A stretch of DNA of 64,000 nucleotides, taken from contig JAUXXH010000058.1 of the NCBI GenBank assembly GCA_030684935.1, forward strand, positions 62,001-126,000, read 5' to 3'. This stretch comes from Pseudolabrys sp. GTDB lineage: Bacteria; Pseudomonadota; Alphaproteobacteria; Rhizobiales; Xanthobacteraceae. Of the stretch, positions 34,514 to 43,689 are shown one piece after another. Numbering within the stretch: position 1 is the stretch's first letter; the number at the start of each line of letters is the position of its first letter. The notes beneath the pieces are model-generated. The model did not search any database. It saw only the letters and a list, made by a program, of their open reading frames with translations, and had not been told where the DNA came from. The position numbers and the translations under genes are program-made.

Positions 34514-35379
34514 GCGACGACGGTTCGCACGGGCTGACCATCATCGCCTTCATCGGCAGCGTGTTCTCGCCCTATTACGCGGCGTCACGCCGCCGCGGCG
34601 ACGGCGACCCCACCGATCACTGCGCCGTCAATGTGGCGCTGTACAATCCGCGATCCAAATACTGGGCGCTGACCGAACGGCGCCGGACGTCGCTCGGCCA
34701 GGCCGCCGCCAGCCTGTCGATCGGCCGCAGCGTCCTGATGTGGGACGGCGACGGGCTGACCATTGAAGTCGATGAACTGGCGGTGCCGCGGTTCACGCGA
34801 CTGCAGGGGCGGATCCGGCTATACCCCGACGCGGTGACGTCGCGCGTTACCGCGCTCGATGCCAACGGTCATCACCACTGGTGGCCGATTGCGCCGTCGG
34901 CCCGGGTCGAGATCGACCTGCAGCAGCCGTCCCTTCGCTGGAGCGGCAACGGCTATTTCGACTGCAATGCGGGCACGCGGGCGCTGGAGCAGGACTTCGT
35001 CGACTGGACCTGGTCGCGCGCGCGCACCGCGGACGGCGCCGCCATTCTGTATGACGCGGCGCGGCGCGATGGATCGAGCCTGTCGCTGGCCTATCGCTTC
35101 GATCAGAGGGGCCGGTGCGAGGAGTTCATGCCACCACCGGCGTCACCGTTGCCGGCGACCGGCTGGCGCATCGCGCGGCGCACGCGGTCGGACGATCCCA
35201 AGCAAACGAGCGTGCGCAAGACCCTGGAGGACACCCCGTTCTACGCCCGCTCGCTGGTCGACCAAAGCCTGCTGGGCGAAACGGTGACGTCGGTGCACGA
35301 AAGCCTGTCGCTCGACCGCTTTCGCCGCCGCATCGTGCAGGCGATGCTGCCGTTCCGGATGCCGCGCGCCTTCAGCTAA
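34165..35379 (+). CDS. crtC: Acyclic carotenoid 1,2-hydratase CrtC; start codon uncertain
   Basis: The recognisable CrtC sequence begins near base 34450 (PRFDAAVPRNGYAWWYIDALSDDG) and runs to 35379 with IIAFIGSVFSPYYAASRRRG and WDGDGLTIEVDELAVP; CrtC adds water at C1 of neurosporene/lycopene. No ATG, GTG or TTG occurs in this frame between 34201 and the conserved start. The coordinates use ATG 34165, which has GGAG eight bases upstream, but this adds about 95 residues read out of frame within crtD and may not be real. Alternatives are a non-canonical start near 34440 or coupling with crtD termination. The stop overlaps the crtB stop on the opposite strand. Confidence 0.8.
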   Translation: MPRNNIPPPGDMRAAFKLHTNRHDDDDAGGLPSPLSGDRRGAVRPGVARLVSIVPAAGRPQQAAWPVSGGRQHTPGPGRADGGDLRPAGGAIFDRGPRFDAAVPRNGYAWWYIDALSDDGSHGLTIIAFIGSVFSPYYAASRRRGDGDPTDHCAVNVALYNPRSKYWALTERRRTSLGQAAASLSIGRSVLMWDGDGLTIEVDELAVPRFTRLQGRIRLYPDAVTSRVTALDANGHHHWWPIAPSARVEIDLQQPSLRWSGNGYFDCNAGTRALEQDFVDWTWSRARTADGAAILYDAARRDGSSLSLAYRFDQRGRCEEFMPPPASPLPATGWRIARRTRSDDPKQTSVRKTLEDTPFYARSLVDQSLLGETVTSVHESLSLDRFRRRIVQAMLPFRMPRAFS

Positions 35380-36419
35380 TAGAGATCGACGGCGCGGCCT
35401 TGCTCGCGCCGTTCCAGCCGCTCGAACAACGCGATCAGCCACAGCGCCCGCGCCTTCAGATTCCACCACGCCGGCGCAAAGTGCGGCGTCTCATGAAGAT
35501 GCGGCGGCCGCAGCGGCTGCACCGCATCGATCAGGAACTGCGCTTCCGGCAATGCCCCGGTGTCCAGGTCGCGCGGCACCGCGAAGCATGCGGACATGGC
35601 GCCGCCGAGCAGGCGCAGTTTCGTCGCGCCGGGCACGACTGCGCGAGACGCGACCGAATCGAAATCCCGCCGCGCCACTTCATGGCCGATCGCGCAGTAG
35701 AGCATCCGCGCCGCATGAATGCCGAAGCGGCAGGTGCCGGGCAGATGGCCGATGCCGAGCGCCGAGCGATCGTAGAGCGCCTGTGCCGCATCCAGCAGCC
35801 GCCGCACCACCGACGCCAGCGCCGCACTGTGCGCGGGGTTGCGTATGAACGCATCGGCGTCGATGCCGGCCTCATCTAGCCAGCGCAGCGGCAGATAGAG
35901 CCGCCCCATGCGTGCGTCCTCGCCGACATCGCGGGCGATGTTGGTGAGCTGCATGGCGACGCCGAGATCGCTGGCCCGCGCCAGCACCCGCGGATCACGC
36001 TGCCGCATCAGCAGCGTCATCATCACGCCGACCGAGCCTGCGACCCGCGCCGCATAGCCGCACAGGTCTTCCAGCGTCTCGTAGCGGCGGCTGGCGGCGT
36101 CCCAGGCGAAGCCTTCGAGCAGGGCCTGCGGCAACGCCCGCGGAATGTCGTACTGCGCGACAACGGACGCAAAGGCGCGGTCGGCGGCGATGTCGTCGGG
36201 CTGGCCACGGTAGAGCCGGTCGAGCCGCCCGGTCAGCAGACGCAGTTCACGCGCACAGTCGTCGCCGCCGTCGATCGCATCGTCGGCCAGCCGGCAGAAG
36301 GCATAGAGCGCGGTGGCGGCGTCGCGCATGCCGCGCGGCAGCACCAGTGAGGCGGCGTGAAACGATCGCGAGCCCCCGCGCAACAAGGTCCGGCAATGGT
36401 CGAGGTCGGCAACGCGCAT
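35376..36419 (-). CDS. crtB: Phytoene synthase CrtB
   Basis: This 347-residue squalene/phytoene synthase joins two GGPP molecules. The first aspartate motif FCRLADDAIDGGDD is near residue 38 and the second, AMQLTNIARDVGEDARMGRLYLP, is near 155. ATG 36419 lies five bases after the crtI stop; a GTG three codons earlier would give a GTGA overlap and is a possible alternative. The stop is nested with the crtC stop (shared bases 35376-35379), so transcripts converge here with no terminator gap. Confidence 0.95.
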   Translation of the reverse strand: MRVADLDHCRTLLRGGSRSFHAASLVLPRGMRDAATALYAFCRLADDAIDGGDDCARELRLLTGRLDRLYRGQPDDIAADRAFASVVAQYDIPRALPQALLEGFAWDAASRRYETLEDLCGYAARVAGSVGVMMTLLMRQRDPRVLARASDLGVAMQLTNIARDVGEDARMGRLYLPLRWLDEAGIDADAFIRNPAHSAALASVVRRLLDAAQALYDRSALGIGHLPGTCRFGIHAARMLYCAIGHEVARRDFDSVASRAVVPGATKLRLLGGAMSACFAVPRDLDTGALPEAQFLIDAVQPLRPPHLHETPHFAPAWWNLKARALWLIALFERLERREQGRAVDLY

Positions 36420-36424
36420 GGGGT

Positions 36425-37966
36425 TCACTCTGCGATCAGTTCGGTGGCATGGGGAACGACGGTATCGAGAACGCGCGCCGACGACAGCACGCCCGGCAGA
36501 CCGGCGCCCGGATGGGTGCCGGCGCCGACCAGATACAGCCGGTCGATGTTCTCGCTCTTGTTGTGCGGGCGGAACCAGGCGCTTTGCGTCAGCACCGGCT
36601 CCAGCCCGAACGCGGCGCCGCGGAACGAGTTCAGACGGTCCTGAAAATCCTGCGGCGTCAGCATCAGCGAGGTGACGATCTCCGACTCCAGGCCGGGCAG
36701 GATGGTGGCGTCGAGATGGCGCGCAATCTTCTGCCGGTACTGCTCCGCCATCACTGACCAGTCGGTGCCGCTCTCCAAATGCGGCACCGGCGACAGCACA
36801 TAGAAGGCGTCGCAGCCGTCCGGCGCCAGCGACCGATCGGTCGCGGTCGGCCGGTGCAGATAGAGGCTGAAGTCGTCGGCCAGGATCTTGCGCCGGAAGA
36901 TGTCGGTGAGCAGCTCGCGATAGCGCGGCCCGAGCATGATGGTGTGGTGCGCCACGTCCGGGTATTGCCGCCGCGTGCCGAAATACCAGACGAACAGACT
37001 CATCGAGTAGCGCGACCGTTCGATTTTCGCGTCCGACCAGCGCCGGCGCGCGGTGGGCCGGATGAGGTGCCGGTAGGTCCAGGCCGAATCCGCGTTCGAC
37101 ACCACGATGTCGGCCGCGATGGTGCCGCCGGAGACAAGACGCACGCCGGTGGCGCGGCCCTGCTCCACCACGATCTCGTCGACTTCCTGCCCGCAGCGCA
37201 CCGCGCCGCCCTGGCCCTCGATCAGGCCGACCAGTCCCGCGACCAGACGGCCGGTGCCGCCCATGGCGAAATGTACGCCCCAGCGCCGCTCCAGATGCGC
37301 GATCAGGCAAAAGATCGACGACGCCGAAAACGGATTGCCGCCGATCAGCAGCGGATGAAAGCTGAACACCTGCCGCAGCCGCTCGTCCTTGATGTGTTTG
37401 GCGACGATCGAATAGACGCTGCGGTGGCCCTGCAGCCGCGCCAGTTGCGGCGCGATGCGCAGCATGTCGCCGACCGATCCGAACGGCACATGGCCGAGCT
37501 CTTCGAACCCGGCTTTGTAGGTTCGCTCGCTGACCTGCATGAAACGGCGGTAACCGGCGACATCCGATGGCGAGAAGCGCGCGACCTCCGCCTCCATCGC
37601 TTCGGCATCGCCGCTGTAGTTGAAGATCGCGCCGTCGTCGAAGCGGATGCGGTAGAACGGCGCGACCGGCCGCAGCTCGACGTCGTCGGCCATGCGGCGT
37701 CCGCACAACTGCCACAGCTCCTCGAACAGAAACGGCGCGGTGACGATGGTCGGCCCGGCGTCGAAGGTGAAGCCATCCTGGCGGTACACGTAAGCGCGGC
37801 CGCCGGGACGATCCAGCTTCTCCAGCACGGTGACGCGGTAGCCGCGCGCGCCGAGCCGCACGGCCGCGGCGAGACCGCCGAAGCCGCTGCCGATCACGAC
37901 GGCATGCGGCGCCCCGGCGCGGATGCCGGGAAAATCCGGAAGACGGCGGCCGGTAACATCAAGCAC
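36425..37966 (-). CDS. crtI: Phytoene desaturase CrtI
   Basis: The 513-residue FAD enzyme desaturates phytoene to neurosporene or lycopene. Motifs: AVVIGSGFGGLAAAVRLGARG near residue 22, DRPGGRAYVYRQDGFTFDAG near 52 and the C-terminal LYLVGAGTHPGAGLPGVLSSA near 475. The start is GTG 37966, with GGGAGG five to six bases upstream, overlapping bchO by eight bases. No crtA is seen, so spirilloxanthin rather than spheroidenone is the expected end product. Confidence 0.96.
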   Translation of the reverse strand: MLDVTGRRLPDFPGIRAGAPHAVVIGSGFGGLAAAVRLGARGYRVTVLEKLDRPGGRAYVYRQDGFTFDAGPTIVTAPFLFEELWQLCGRRMADDVELRPVAPFYRIRFDDGAIFNYSGDAEAMEAEVARFSPSDVAGYRRFMQVSERTYKAGFEELGHVPFGSVGDMLRIAPQLARLQGHRSVYSIVAKHIKDERLRQVFSFHPLLIGGNPFSASSIFCLIAHLERRWGVHFAMGGTGRLVAGLVGLIEGQGGAVRCGQEVDEIVVEQGRATGVRLVSGGTIAADIVVSNADSAWTYRHLIRPTARRRWSDAKIERSRYSMSLFVWYFGTRRQYPDVAHHTIMLGPRYRELLTDIFRRKILADDFSLYLHRPTATDRSLAPDGCDAFYVLSPVPHLESGTDWSVMAEQYRQKIARHLDATILPGLESEIVTSLMLTPQDFQDRLNSFRGAAFGLEPVLTQSAWFRPHNKSENIDRLYLVGAGTHPGAGLPGVLSSARVLDTVVPHATELIAE

Positions 37967-38867
37967 CGGTGCCTCCCGCGATCAGACCGAAACGCGCGGC
38001 GATGCGTTCGATCTCGTGCACAGTGCGCTGCGGCACCTCTTCATGCGCGAGATGGCCGAGACCACGCAATGCGATCACCTCGGTGCCCGGAATGATAGCC
38101 TGAACGCGCTTCGCCTCGGACGGTGGAATGGTGCGGTCGCCGCCGCCGACGATCAGGAACAGTGGTGTCCGCAGTTTCGGCAATTCACGGCGCAGACGCG
38201 GCAGATCCCATTCCGCCATCATTGCCAGCGCCGCGGCGACATGGCCCGGGCGCTGCGCCAGTCGATGGTAGTAGCCGATGCCTTCGGCATCCAGCGTCGA
38301 GCCGGTGTTGTCGATCATGCTCTTGATGGTGGCGCGGTCGAAGGCGCGCCGCGCGAACAGCTTCGGCACGATCGGGATGCGCGTCAGCATCCGCGCCAGC
38401 GGCGAGAACAACTGACCGGCGAGACCCGGCAGCGGCAGCAGCGCGGCATTCAGCCCGATGATGGCGCGTGGCGCGATCCAGCCATCGAGGCTCATGCGTA
38501 CCGCGATCGCCGCGCCGGCCGAGTGGCCGGCCACCAGCGCCGGGCTCTTGTCGAGCGCCTTCAGCAGCGCGCGGATCGCCCGGCCCATGCCGTAGATCGA
38601 CACCAGTTCGCGGCCCGGCATCGCGGTAAAGCCGTGGCCGGGGAGATCGACCCCGATGACATTGAAGTGCTTGGCCAAAAGCGGCGCGACGTCGCGCCAT
38701 GAATGCGTGCTGGCGCCGGTGCCGTGCAGCAGCAGCATGACCGGGCCACTGCCCATGTCCTGCACATGCCAGGCGATGCCGGCGGCACGCACGACGCGGC
38801 TGGTGTGACCGTTCGGCCAGTCACCGCCTTCGCGTTGCCATTGCGGCATGTCGACCATGGCGTTCAT
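37959..38867 (-). CDS. bchO: BchO, alpha/beta hydrolase-type Mg-chelatase accessory protein
   Basis: The 302-residue alpha/beta hydrolase has an oxyanion region VMLLLHGTGASTHSW, a nucleophile elbow VAGHSAGAAIAV (Ser near residue 117) and a C-terminal LRGLGHLAHEEVP histidine. Sequence such as QREGGDWPNGHTSRVVRAAGI is typical of BchO, a PGC protein proposed to act with Mg-chelatase; its reaction is unknown. It usually follows bchID, but here it sits between cbbP and crtI while another hydrolase occupies the place after bchD. Confidence 0.85.
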   Translation of the reverse strand: MNAMVDMPQWQREGGDWPNGHTSRVVRAAGIAWHVQDMGSGPVMLLLHGTGASTHSWRDVAPLLAKHFNVIGVDLPGHGFTAMPGRELVSIYGMGRAIRALLKALDKSPALVAGHSAGAAIAVRMSLDGWIAPRAIIGLNAALLPLPGLAGQLFSPLARMLTRIPIVPKLFARRAFDRATIKSMIDNTGSTLDAEGIGYYHRLAQRPGHVAAALAMMAEWDLPRLRRELPKLRTPLFLIVGGGDRTIPPSEAKRVQAIIPGTEVIALRGLGHLAHEEVPQRTVHEIERIAARFGLIAGGTGA

Positions 38868-38885
38868 CGGGTCACGGTATTTCCA

Positions 38886-39767
38886 TCAGTGTTTCAGCAT
38901 CTGCTTGCGCCTTTCCATCAGGCGCCAGATCATCGGCGTGAAAATGAGTTGCATCGCCAGGTCCATCTTGCCGCCCGGACAGACGATGGTGTTCGACCGC
39001 GACATGAACGAGTCGCCCAGCATCGACAGCAGATAGGGAAAGTCGATGCCGCGCGGATCGGCGAAGCGGATCACCAGCATGCTCTCGTCCGGCGCCGGGA
39101 TGTGCCGCGCGATGAACGGATTCGAGGTGTCGACCACCGGCACGCGCTGGAAGTTGATGTGGGTGCGGGAGAATTGCGGGCAGATGTAGTGCACGTAATC
39201 GTGCATGCGCCGCAGGATGGTGTCGGTCACGGCCTCGGTGGTGTAGCCGCGCGACGCCTTGTCGCGGTGCAGCTTCTGGATCCATTCGAGGTTGATGACC
39301 GGCACCACGCCGATGCGCAGGTCGGCGTATTTCGACACGTCGACATTGCCGTGCGCCACCGCGCCATGCAGGCCCTCGTAGAACAGCACATCGGTGTTCG
39401 GCGGGATCTGCTGCCAGGGCGTGAAGGTGCCGGGTCTGGCGTTGTGCGGCGCGGCCTCGGCCTCGTTGTGCAGATATTGCCGCCAGCGGCCGCCGCCATC
39501 CTCGCCATAGGCGCGGAACAGCGCTTCGAGGTCCTCGAACAGGTTCGAGTCGGGGCCGAAATGGCTGAACTGGTAATTGCCCTCCTGCAGTTCCTTGGCC
39601 ATTCGCGCTTTCATCTCTTCGCGATTGTAGCGATGAAAGCTGTCGCCCTCGATGAAGGCGGCGACGACCTTCTCGCGGCGGAAGATTTGCTCGAAGGTGC
39701 GCATCACCGACGTGGTTCCCGCCCCAGAGGAACCTGCCACGGCGATGATCGGGTGCTTGGCGGACAT
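38886..39767 (-). CDS. cbbP: Phosphoribulokinase CbbP
   Basis: The 293-residue proteobacterial (class I) phosphoribulokinase makes ribulose 1,5-bisphosphate for RuBisCO. The P-loop AVAGSSGAGTTSVMR is near residue 9; EGDSFHRYNREEMKARM (near 40) and LFYEGLHGAV (near 127) carry conserved acidic and basic residues. It begins three bases after cbbF and ends 18 bases before bchO, so a Calvin-cycle gene is embedded directly ahead of bchO-crtI-crtB. Confidence 0.95.
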   Translation of the reverse strand: MSAKHPIIAVAGSSGAGTTSVMRTFEQIFRREKVVAAFIEGDSFHRYNREEMKARMAKELQEGNYQFSHFGPDSNLFEDLEALFRAYGEDGGGRWRQYLHNEAEAAPHNARPGTFTPWQQIPPNTDVLFYEGLHGAVAHGNVDVSKYADLRIGVVPVINLEWIQKLHRDKASRGYTTEAVTDTILRRMHDYVHYICPQFSRTHINFQRVPVVDTSNPFIARHIPAPDESMLVIRFADPRGIDFPYLLSMLGDSFMSRSNTIVCPGGKMDLAMQLIFTPMIWRLMERRKQMLKH

Positions 39768-39770
39768 GGC

Positions 39771-40841
39771 TCACGTCGCCGCCCGGAACAGGCCGCGCGC
39801 GCCGAACAGAGGCGCGTCGTATTCGCTCACCGCCGGATCGAGGTGATAGCGCTCGATCAGGTCGACTTCCTCGCTAGCGCCGAAGATGAAGGGGATGCGC
39901 TGGTGCAGCTCCGACGGCACGATATCGCTGATGCGTTCGCGGCCGGTGCTGGCGCGGCCACCGGCCTGCTCCATCAGGAAGGCGACCGGGTTGGCCTCGT
40001 ACAGCAGCCGCAGCCGGCCGGCTTTGGTCGGGTCTTTCGAATCGCGCGGATACAGGAACACGCCGCCGCGCATCAGAATGCGGTGCGCCTCCGCCACCAG
40101 CGAGGCGATCCAGCGCATGTTGAAGTCGCGCCCGCGCGGGCCGGATTTGCCGGCCAGGCATTCGTCGACATAGCGCCGCACCGCCGGCTCCCAGAAGCGG
40201 TGGTTGGAGACGTTAATGGCAAATTCGCCCGCCGCCGCCGGCACTTTGATGTCGGGGTGAGTCAGAATGAACTCGCCGAGGTCCGGATCGAGCGTGAAGG
40301 CATGCGTGCCGCGGCCGATGGTCAGCACGAACATGGTCGAGGGGCCGTAGATCGCATAACCGGCGCAGACCTGCTGTGTGCCGGGCTGCAGGAAGTCGTC
40401 CGGCGCGGCGGCCTCGCCGGGACGCAGTGCCCGCAGGACGGAAAAGATACTGCCGACCGAGACATTGACGTCGAGGTTGGACGAGCCGTCGAGTGGATCG
40501 AACAGCAGCAGATAGCGGCCTTTCGGGTAGCGTTCGGGGATCGCGGCGGGCGCATCCATTTCCTCCGACGCCAGGCCGGCGAGATGGCCGCCGCCTTCAT
40601 TGGCGCTCAGAAAGATGTCGTTGGCGACGACGTCGAGCTTCTGCTGGGTTTCGCCTTGCGCGTTCTGCATCGACGTCGCGCCCAGTACCTGCTGCAGCGC
40701 GCCATGGGCCAGGCGGCGAGCGATGATCTTGCAGGCGATCGCCACGTCGAGCACCAGCGCGTTGAAATCGCCGGTGGCCTGCGGATAGCGGCGCCGCTCC
40801 TCGATCAGGTAGTCGGTCAGCGTCTTGCGGTCCGCCAGCAT
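39771..40841 (-). CDS. cbbF: Fructose-1,6-bisphosphatase class I, CbbF
   Basis: The 356-residue class I FBPase has the metal/phosphate motif LFDPLDGSSNLDVNVSVGSIF near residue 113, ASEEMDAP near 92 and GRLRLLYEANPVAFLMEQAGG near 273. It dephosphorylates fructose (and in some cbb systems sedoheptulose) bisphosphate to regenerate Calvin-cycle intermediates. ATG 40841 is 16 bases after the dxs stop, so it is cotranscribed with dxs and cbbP. Confidence 0.94.
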   Translation of the reverse strand: MLADRKTLTDYLIEERRRYPQATGDFNALVLDVAIACKIIARRLAHGALQQVLGATSMQNAQGETQQKLDVVANDIFLSANEGGGHLAGLASEEMDAPAAIPERYPKGRYLLLFDPLDGSSNLDVNVSVGSIFSVLRALRPGEAAAPDDFLQPGTQQVCAGYAIYGPSTMFVLTIGRGTHAFTLDPDLGEFILTHPDIKVPAAAGEFAINVSNHRFWEPAVRRYVDECLAGKSGPRGRDFNMRWIASLVAEAHRILMRGGVFLYPRDSKDPTKAGRLRLLYEANPVAFLMEQAGGRASTGRERISDIVPSELHQRIPFIFGASEEVDLIERYHLDPAVSEYDAPLFGARGLFRAAT

Positions 40842-40857
40842 GGCAATGCCGATCGCC

Positions 40858-42783
40858 TCATGCCCGCATCATGATCCCGGGGCGGATTTCTCGGCCGAGC
40901 GCCTGGAGCACCTTGGTGACGATGGCCGCGGCATCGAGGTTGGCGGCCGCATACATGGCCTCCGGCTTGTCCTGATCGATGAACAGATCGGGCAGCGTCA
41001 TGGCGTGCACCTTCAGACCCTTGGCGAACATCGCGTGGTCGGCCAGCGTGTGCAGCACCTGCGAGCCGAAGCCGCCGATGGATCCTTCCTCGACGGTGAT
41101 CAGAACCTCGTGCTCGCGCGCCAGCCGCAGCACCAGGTCGGTGTCGAGCGGCTTGGCGAAGCGGGCATCGGCGACGGTCGCCGACAGGCCGTAGCGTTGC
41201 AGTTCGTCGGCGGCCTTGAAGCATTCCGTAAGCCTGGTGCCGAGCGACAGCAGCGCCACCGACGTGCCTTCGCGCAGGATGCGGCCTTTGCCGATTTCCA
41301 GCGGCACGCCGGCGGCCGGCAATGCCACGCCGGTGCCGTCGCCGCGCGGGTAGCGGAACGCACTGGGCCGGTCATCGATCGCCGCCGCGGTCGCGACCAT
41401 GTGCACCAGTTCGGCCTCGTCCGCCGCCGCCATCAGCACCATGCCGGGCAGACAGCCGAGATAGGCGAGGTCAAACGAACCGGCATGGGTCGGGCCATCG
41501 GCGCCGACCAGCCCGGCGCGGTCGATGGCAAAGCGCACCGGCAGGCGCTGGATCGCCACGTCATGCACGATCTGGTCGTAGGCGCGCTGCAGGAAGGTCG
41601 AATAGATCGCGACAAAGGGCTTGAGCCCCTCCGTGGCAAGGCCGGCGGCAAAGGTAACGGCGTGCTGTTCGGCGATGCCGACGTCGAAGAATCGCGTGGG
41701 GAATTGTTTGGCAAAGATATCGAGGCCGGTGCCGTTCGGCATCGCCGCGGTGATGCCGACGATGCGGTCGTCCTTGGCAGCTTCCTTTGTCAGCGCCTCG
41801 CCGAAAACCTTCGTATAGGCCGGCGCCGCCGCCACCGCCTTGGCCTGCTTGCCTGTGGCGATGTCGAACTTCACGACGCCGTGGTACTTGTCGACCGACG
41901 CCTCGGCCGGGCTGTAGCCCTTGCCCTTCTGCGTCACGACGTGAACCAGGATCGGCCCGTTCGGCGCATCCTTCACGTTCTTCAGCACCGGCAACAGGCT
42001 GTTCAGATCGTGGCCGTCGATCGGGCCTATATAATAGAAGCCCAGTTCCTCGAACAGCGAACCGCCGGTCCAGAAGCTGCGCAGAAACGTCTCGAACCGC
42101 GATGCCTTGCTGGCGACGTATTTCGGCATCGCCTTGGTGATGCGCTTCAGCGACTCGCGGATGGTGAGATAGGCGGGTCCGGAAATTGCGCGGGCCAGAT
42201 AGTTCGACATGGCGCCGACCGGCGGCGCGATCGACATGTCGTTGTCGTTGAGAATGACGATCAGCCGGGAGTCCATGGCGCCGGCATTGTTCATGGCCTC
42301 ATAGGCCATTCCCGCCGACATGGCGCCGTCGCCGATCACGGCGATGACGTTGTTCTTCTGCGCCTTGAGATCGCGCGCCACCGCCATGCCGAGACCGGCG
42401 GAAATCGAGGTCGACGAATGCGCCGCGCCGAACGGATCGTAGACGCTCTCGGCGCGCTTGGTGAAACCCGACAGGCCGCCGCCCTGGCGCAGCGTGCGGA
42501 TGCGGCCGCGCCGTTCGGTGAGGATCTTGTGCGGGTAGGCCTGATGGCCGACATCCCAGATCAGCCGGTCGTCCGGGGTATCGAACACATAGTGCAAGGC
42601 GACGGTGAGTTCGACGACGCCAAGCCCGGCACCGAGATGGCCGCCCGTAACCGAGACAGCGCTGATGGTTTCAGAGCGAAGCTCGTCAGCGACCTGGGTC
42701 AGCTGGTTTTCATCGAGCAGGCGCAGGTCGGCGGGACAGGATATGGAATCGAGCAACCGGCCGCCGTCATTGTCGTTCACCAT
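40858..42783 (-). CDS. dxs: 1-deoxy-D-xylulose-5-phosphate synthase Dxs
   Basis: The 641-residue thiamine-diphosphate enzyme catalyses the first step of the MEP isoprenoid pathway. The ThDP/Mg motif [21 protein letters not shown] is near residue 148; the transketolase central domain carries [17 protein letters not shown] near 370 and [17 protein letters not shown] near 420. ATG 42783 lies about 60 bases from a PpsR palindrome pair. Being first in dxs-cbbF-cbbP-bchO-crtI-crtB it links precursor supply with pigment synthesis. A housekeeping dxs may exist elsewhere. Confidence 0.95.
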   Translation of the reverse strand: MVNDNDGGRLLDSISCPADLRLLDENQLTQVADELRSETISAVSVTGGHLGAGLGVVELTVALHYVFDTPDDRLIWDVGHQAYPHKILTERRGRIRTLRQGGGLSGFTKRAESVYDPFGAAHSSTSISAGLGMAVARDLKAQKNNVIAVIGDGAMSAGMAYEAMNNAGAMDSRLIVILNDNDMSIAPPVGAMSNYLARAISGPAYLTIRESLKRITKAMPKYVASKASRFETFLRSFWTGGSLFEELGFYYIGPIDGHDLNSLLPVLKNVKDAPNGPILVHVVTQKGKGYSPAEASVDKYHGVVKFDIATGKQAKAVAAAPAYTKVFGEALTKEAAKDDRIVGITAAMPNGTGLDIFAKQFPTRFFDVGIAEQHAVTFAAGLATEGLKPFVAIYSTFLQRAYDQIVHDVAIQRLPVRFAIDRAGLVGADGPTHAGSFDLAYLGCLPGMVLMAAADEAELVHMVATAAAIDDRPSAFRYPRGDGTGVALPAAGVPLEIGKGRILREGTSVALLSLGTRLTECFKAADELQRYGLSATVADARFAKPLDTDLVLRLAREHEVLITVEEGSIGGFGSQVLHTLADHAMFAKGLKVHAMTLPDLFIDQDKPEAMYAAANLDAAAIVTKVLQALGREIRPGIMMRA

Positions 42784-42817
42784 GATGTTTCGCTCCGTGT
42801 ATGGCGAGCATCCATGG

Positions 42818-42861
42818 CGTTATCTTACATTGACGGTTTAATTTGTCATCTTTAATTGACA
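42818..42861 (-). promoter_or_regulatory. dxs promoter with PpsR operator
   Basis: The exact motif TGTCATCTTTAATTGACA lies at 42844-42861. A weaker symmetric copy, CGT-N12-ACG, lies at 42818-42835, exactly 8 bp away. On the minus strand ATGACA (42849-42844), 17 bases and AAGATA (42826-42821) form the promoter, so the two palindromes cover -35 and -10 just as at bchC. It should control dxs-cbbF-cbbP-bchO-crtI-crtB. Confidence 0.8.
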
Positions 42862-42900
42862 CTTTGGCGGGAAATTTGAAAATTGCGTAATATCAATATC

Positions 42901-43689
42901 TTATGAAACCCGTCCGGTCGCGGTCCACGGCTGCATCAGGCGGGAGATGTCCCGGACGGCCAGATACGGCGCCCCCTCCAGCTCCGCAACCTCGCCGCCG
43001 GACAGCGGGGTTTCCGGGTCGCCCAGCGTGGAGATCACCAGGTCGGCGCGGGAGAAATCCTGCGAGCGCGTCCACCGGCCCGGCACCGCGATCGTGAACA
43101 GGCCGGCCGCCTTTGCCGCCGCCACGCCGTTGGCCGAATCCTCGATGGCAACACAGCGGTCTGCCGGCAGGCCGAGCATCGCCAGCAGCATGATGTAGAG
43201 ATCCGGCGCCGGCTTCCGCCGCAGCACATGCATGGCGGAGGCGACGGCGTCGATCGGGCTTCGCGCGTTCTCGCCCAGCGCCGTCTTCATGATCCATTGA
43301 ATGTTCGGAGAGACCGAGGTTGCCGCCACGCCGACCTTGCAGCCGTTCTCACGCGCATCGCCGATCAGGCGCCGCACGCCGGGCAGCGGCTGCAGGCCAG
43401 CGTCGTCAAGCATGTCGGCAAACAGCCGCCGCTTGGCGCGATGGACCAGCGGCGCCAGCGAACGCAGATGTACCCGGCGATCGTCGGTGACGGAAAGCGT
43501 ATCAATGAAATGCAGGATGCGATCCTCACCGCCGGAAATTCCGAGCAGCCGCTCATAGGTGTCGGCGTCCCAGTCCCAGCCCAGCCCGAATTCCATGAAG
43601 GTCTGGTTGAAGGCGCGGCGATGCAGTTCCTCGGTGTCGAAGAAAGTCCCATCCAGATCCAGCAGGATTGCTTCCGGTAACATGGTCAT
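42901..43689 (-). CDS. HAD-superfamily phosphatase, CbbY/Gph-like, second HAD of the cbb operon
   Basis: The 262-residue HAD hydrolase has motif I ILLDLDGTFFDTEELHRR (nucleophile Asp near 11), motif II threonine/serine in VGVAATSVS near residue 129, RRKPAPDLYIMLLAMLG near 165 and motif IV VAIEDSANGVAAAKAAG near 185. It resembles CbbY and phosphoglycolate phosphatase. It overlaps cbbY as ATGA and is a diverged paralogue of it. Substrate could be 2-phosphoglycolate (a cbbZ role) or another RuBisCO by-product; the sequence does not decide. Confidence 0.75.
   Translation of the reverse strand: MTMLPEAILLDLDGTFFDTEELHRRAFNQTFMEFGLGWDWDADTYERLLGISGGEDRILHFIDTLSVTDDRRVHLRSLAPLVHRAKRRLFADMLDDAGLQPLPGVRRLIGDARENGCKVGVAATSVSPNIQWIMKTALGENARSPIDAVASAMHVLRRKPAPDLYIMLLAMLGLPADRCVAIEDSANGVAAAKAAGLFTIAVPGRWTRSQDFSRADLVISTLGDPETPLSGGEVAELEGAPYLAVRDISRLMQPWTATGRVS

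Noticed and set aside
35376-37715. 779-residue minus-strand frame suggesting a fusion ending in CrtB
   Set aside because: Only the last 347 residues are CrtB; the rest reads through crtI in another frame. The ATG at 36419 is the true CrtB start region.
38872-39774. 300-residue minus-strand frame overlapping phosphoribulokinase
   Set aside because: It is an out-of-frame shadow; the kinase motifs are in the 38886-39767 frame.
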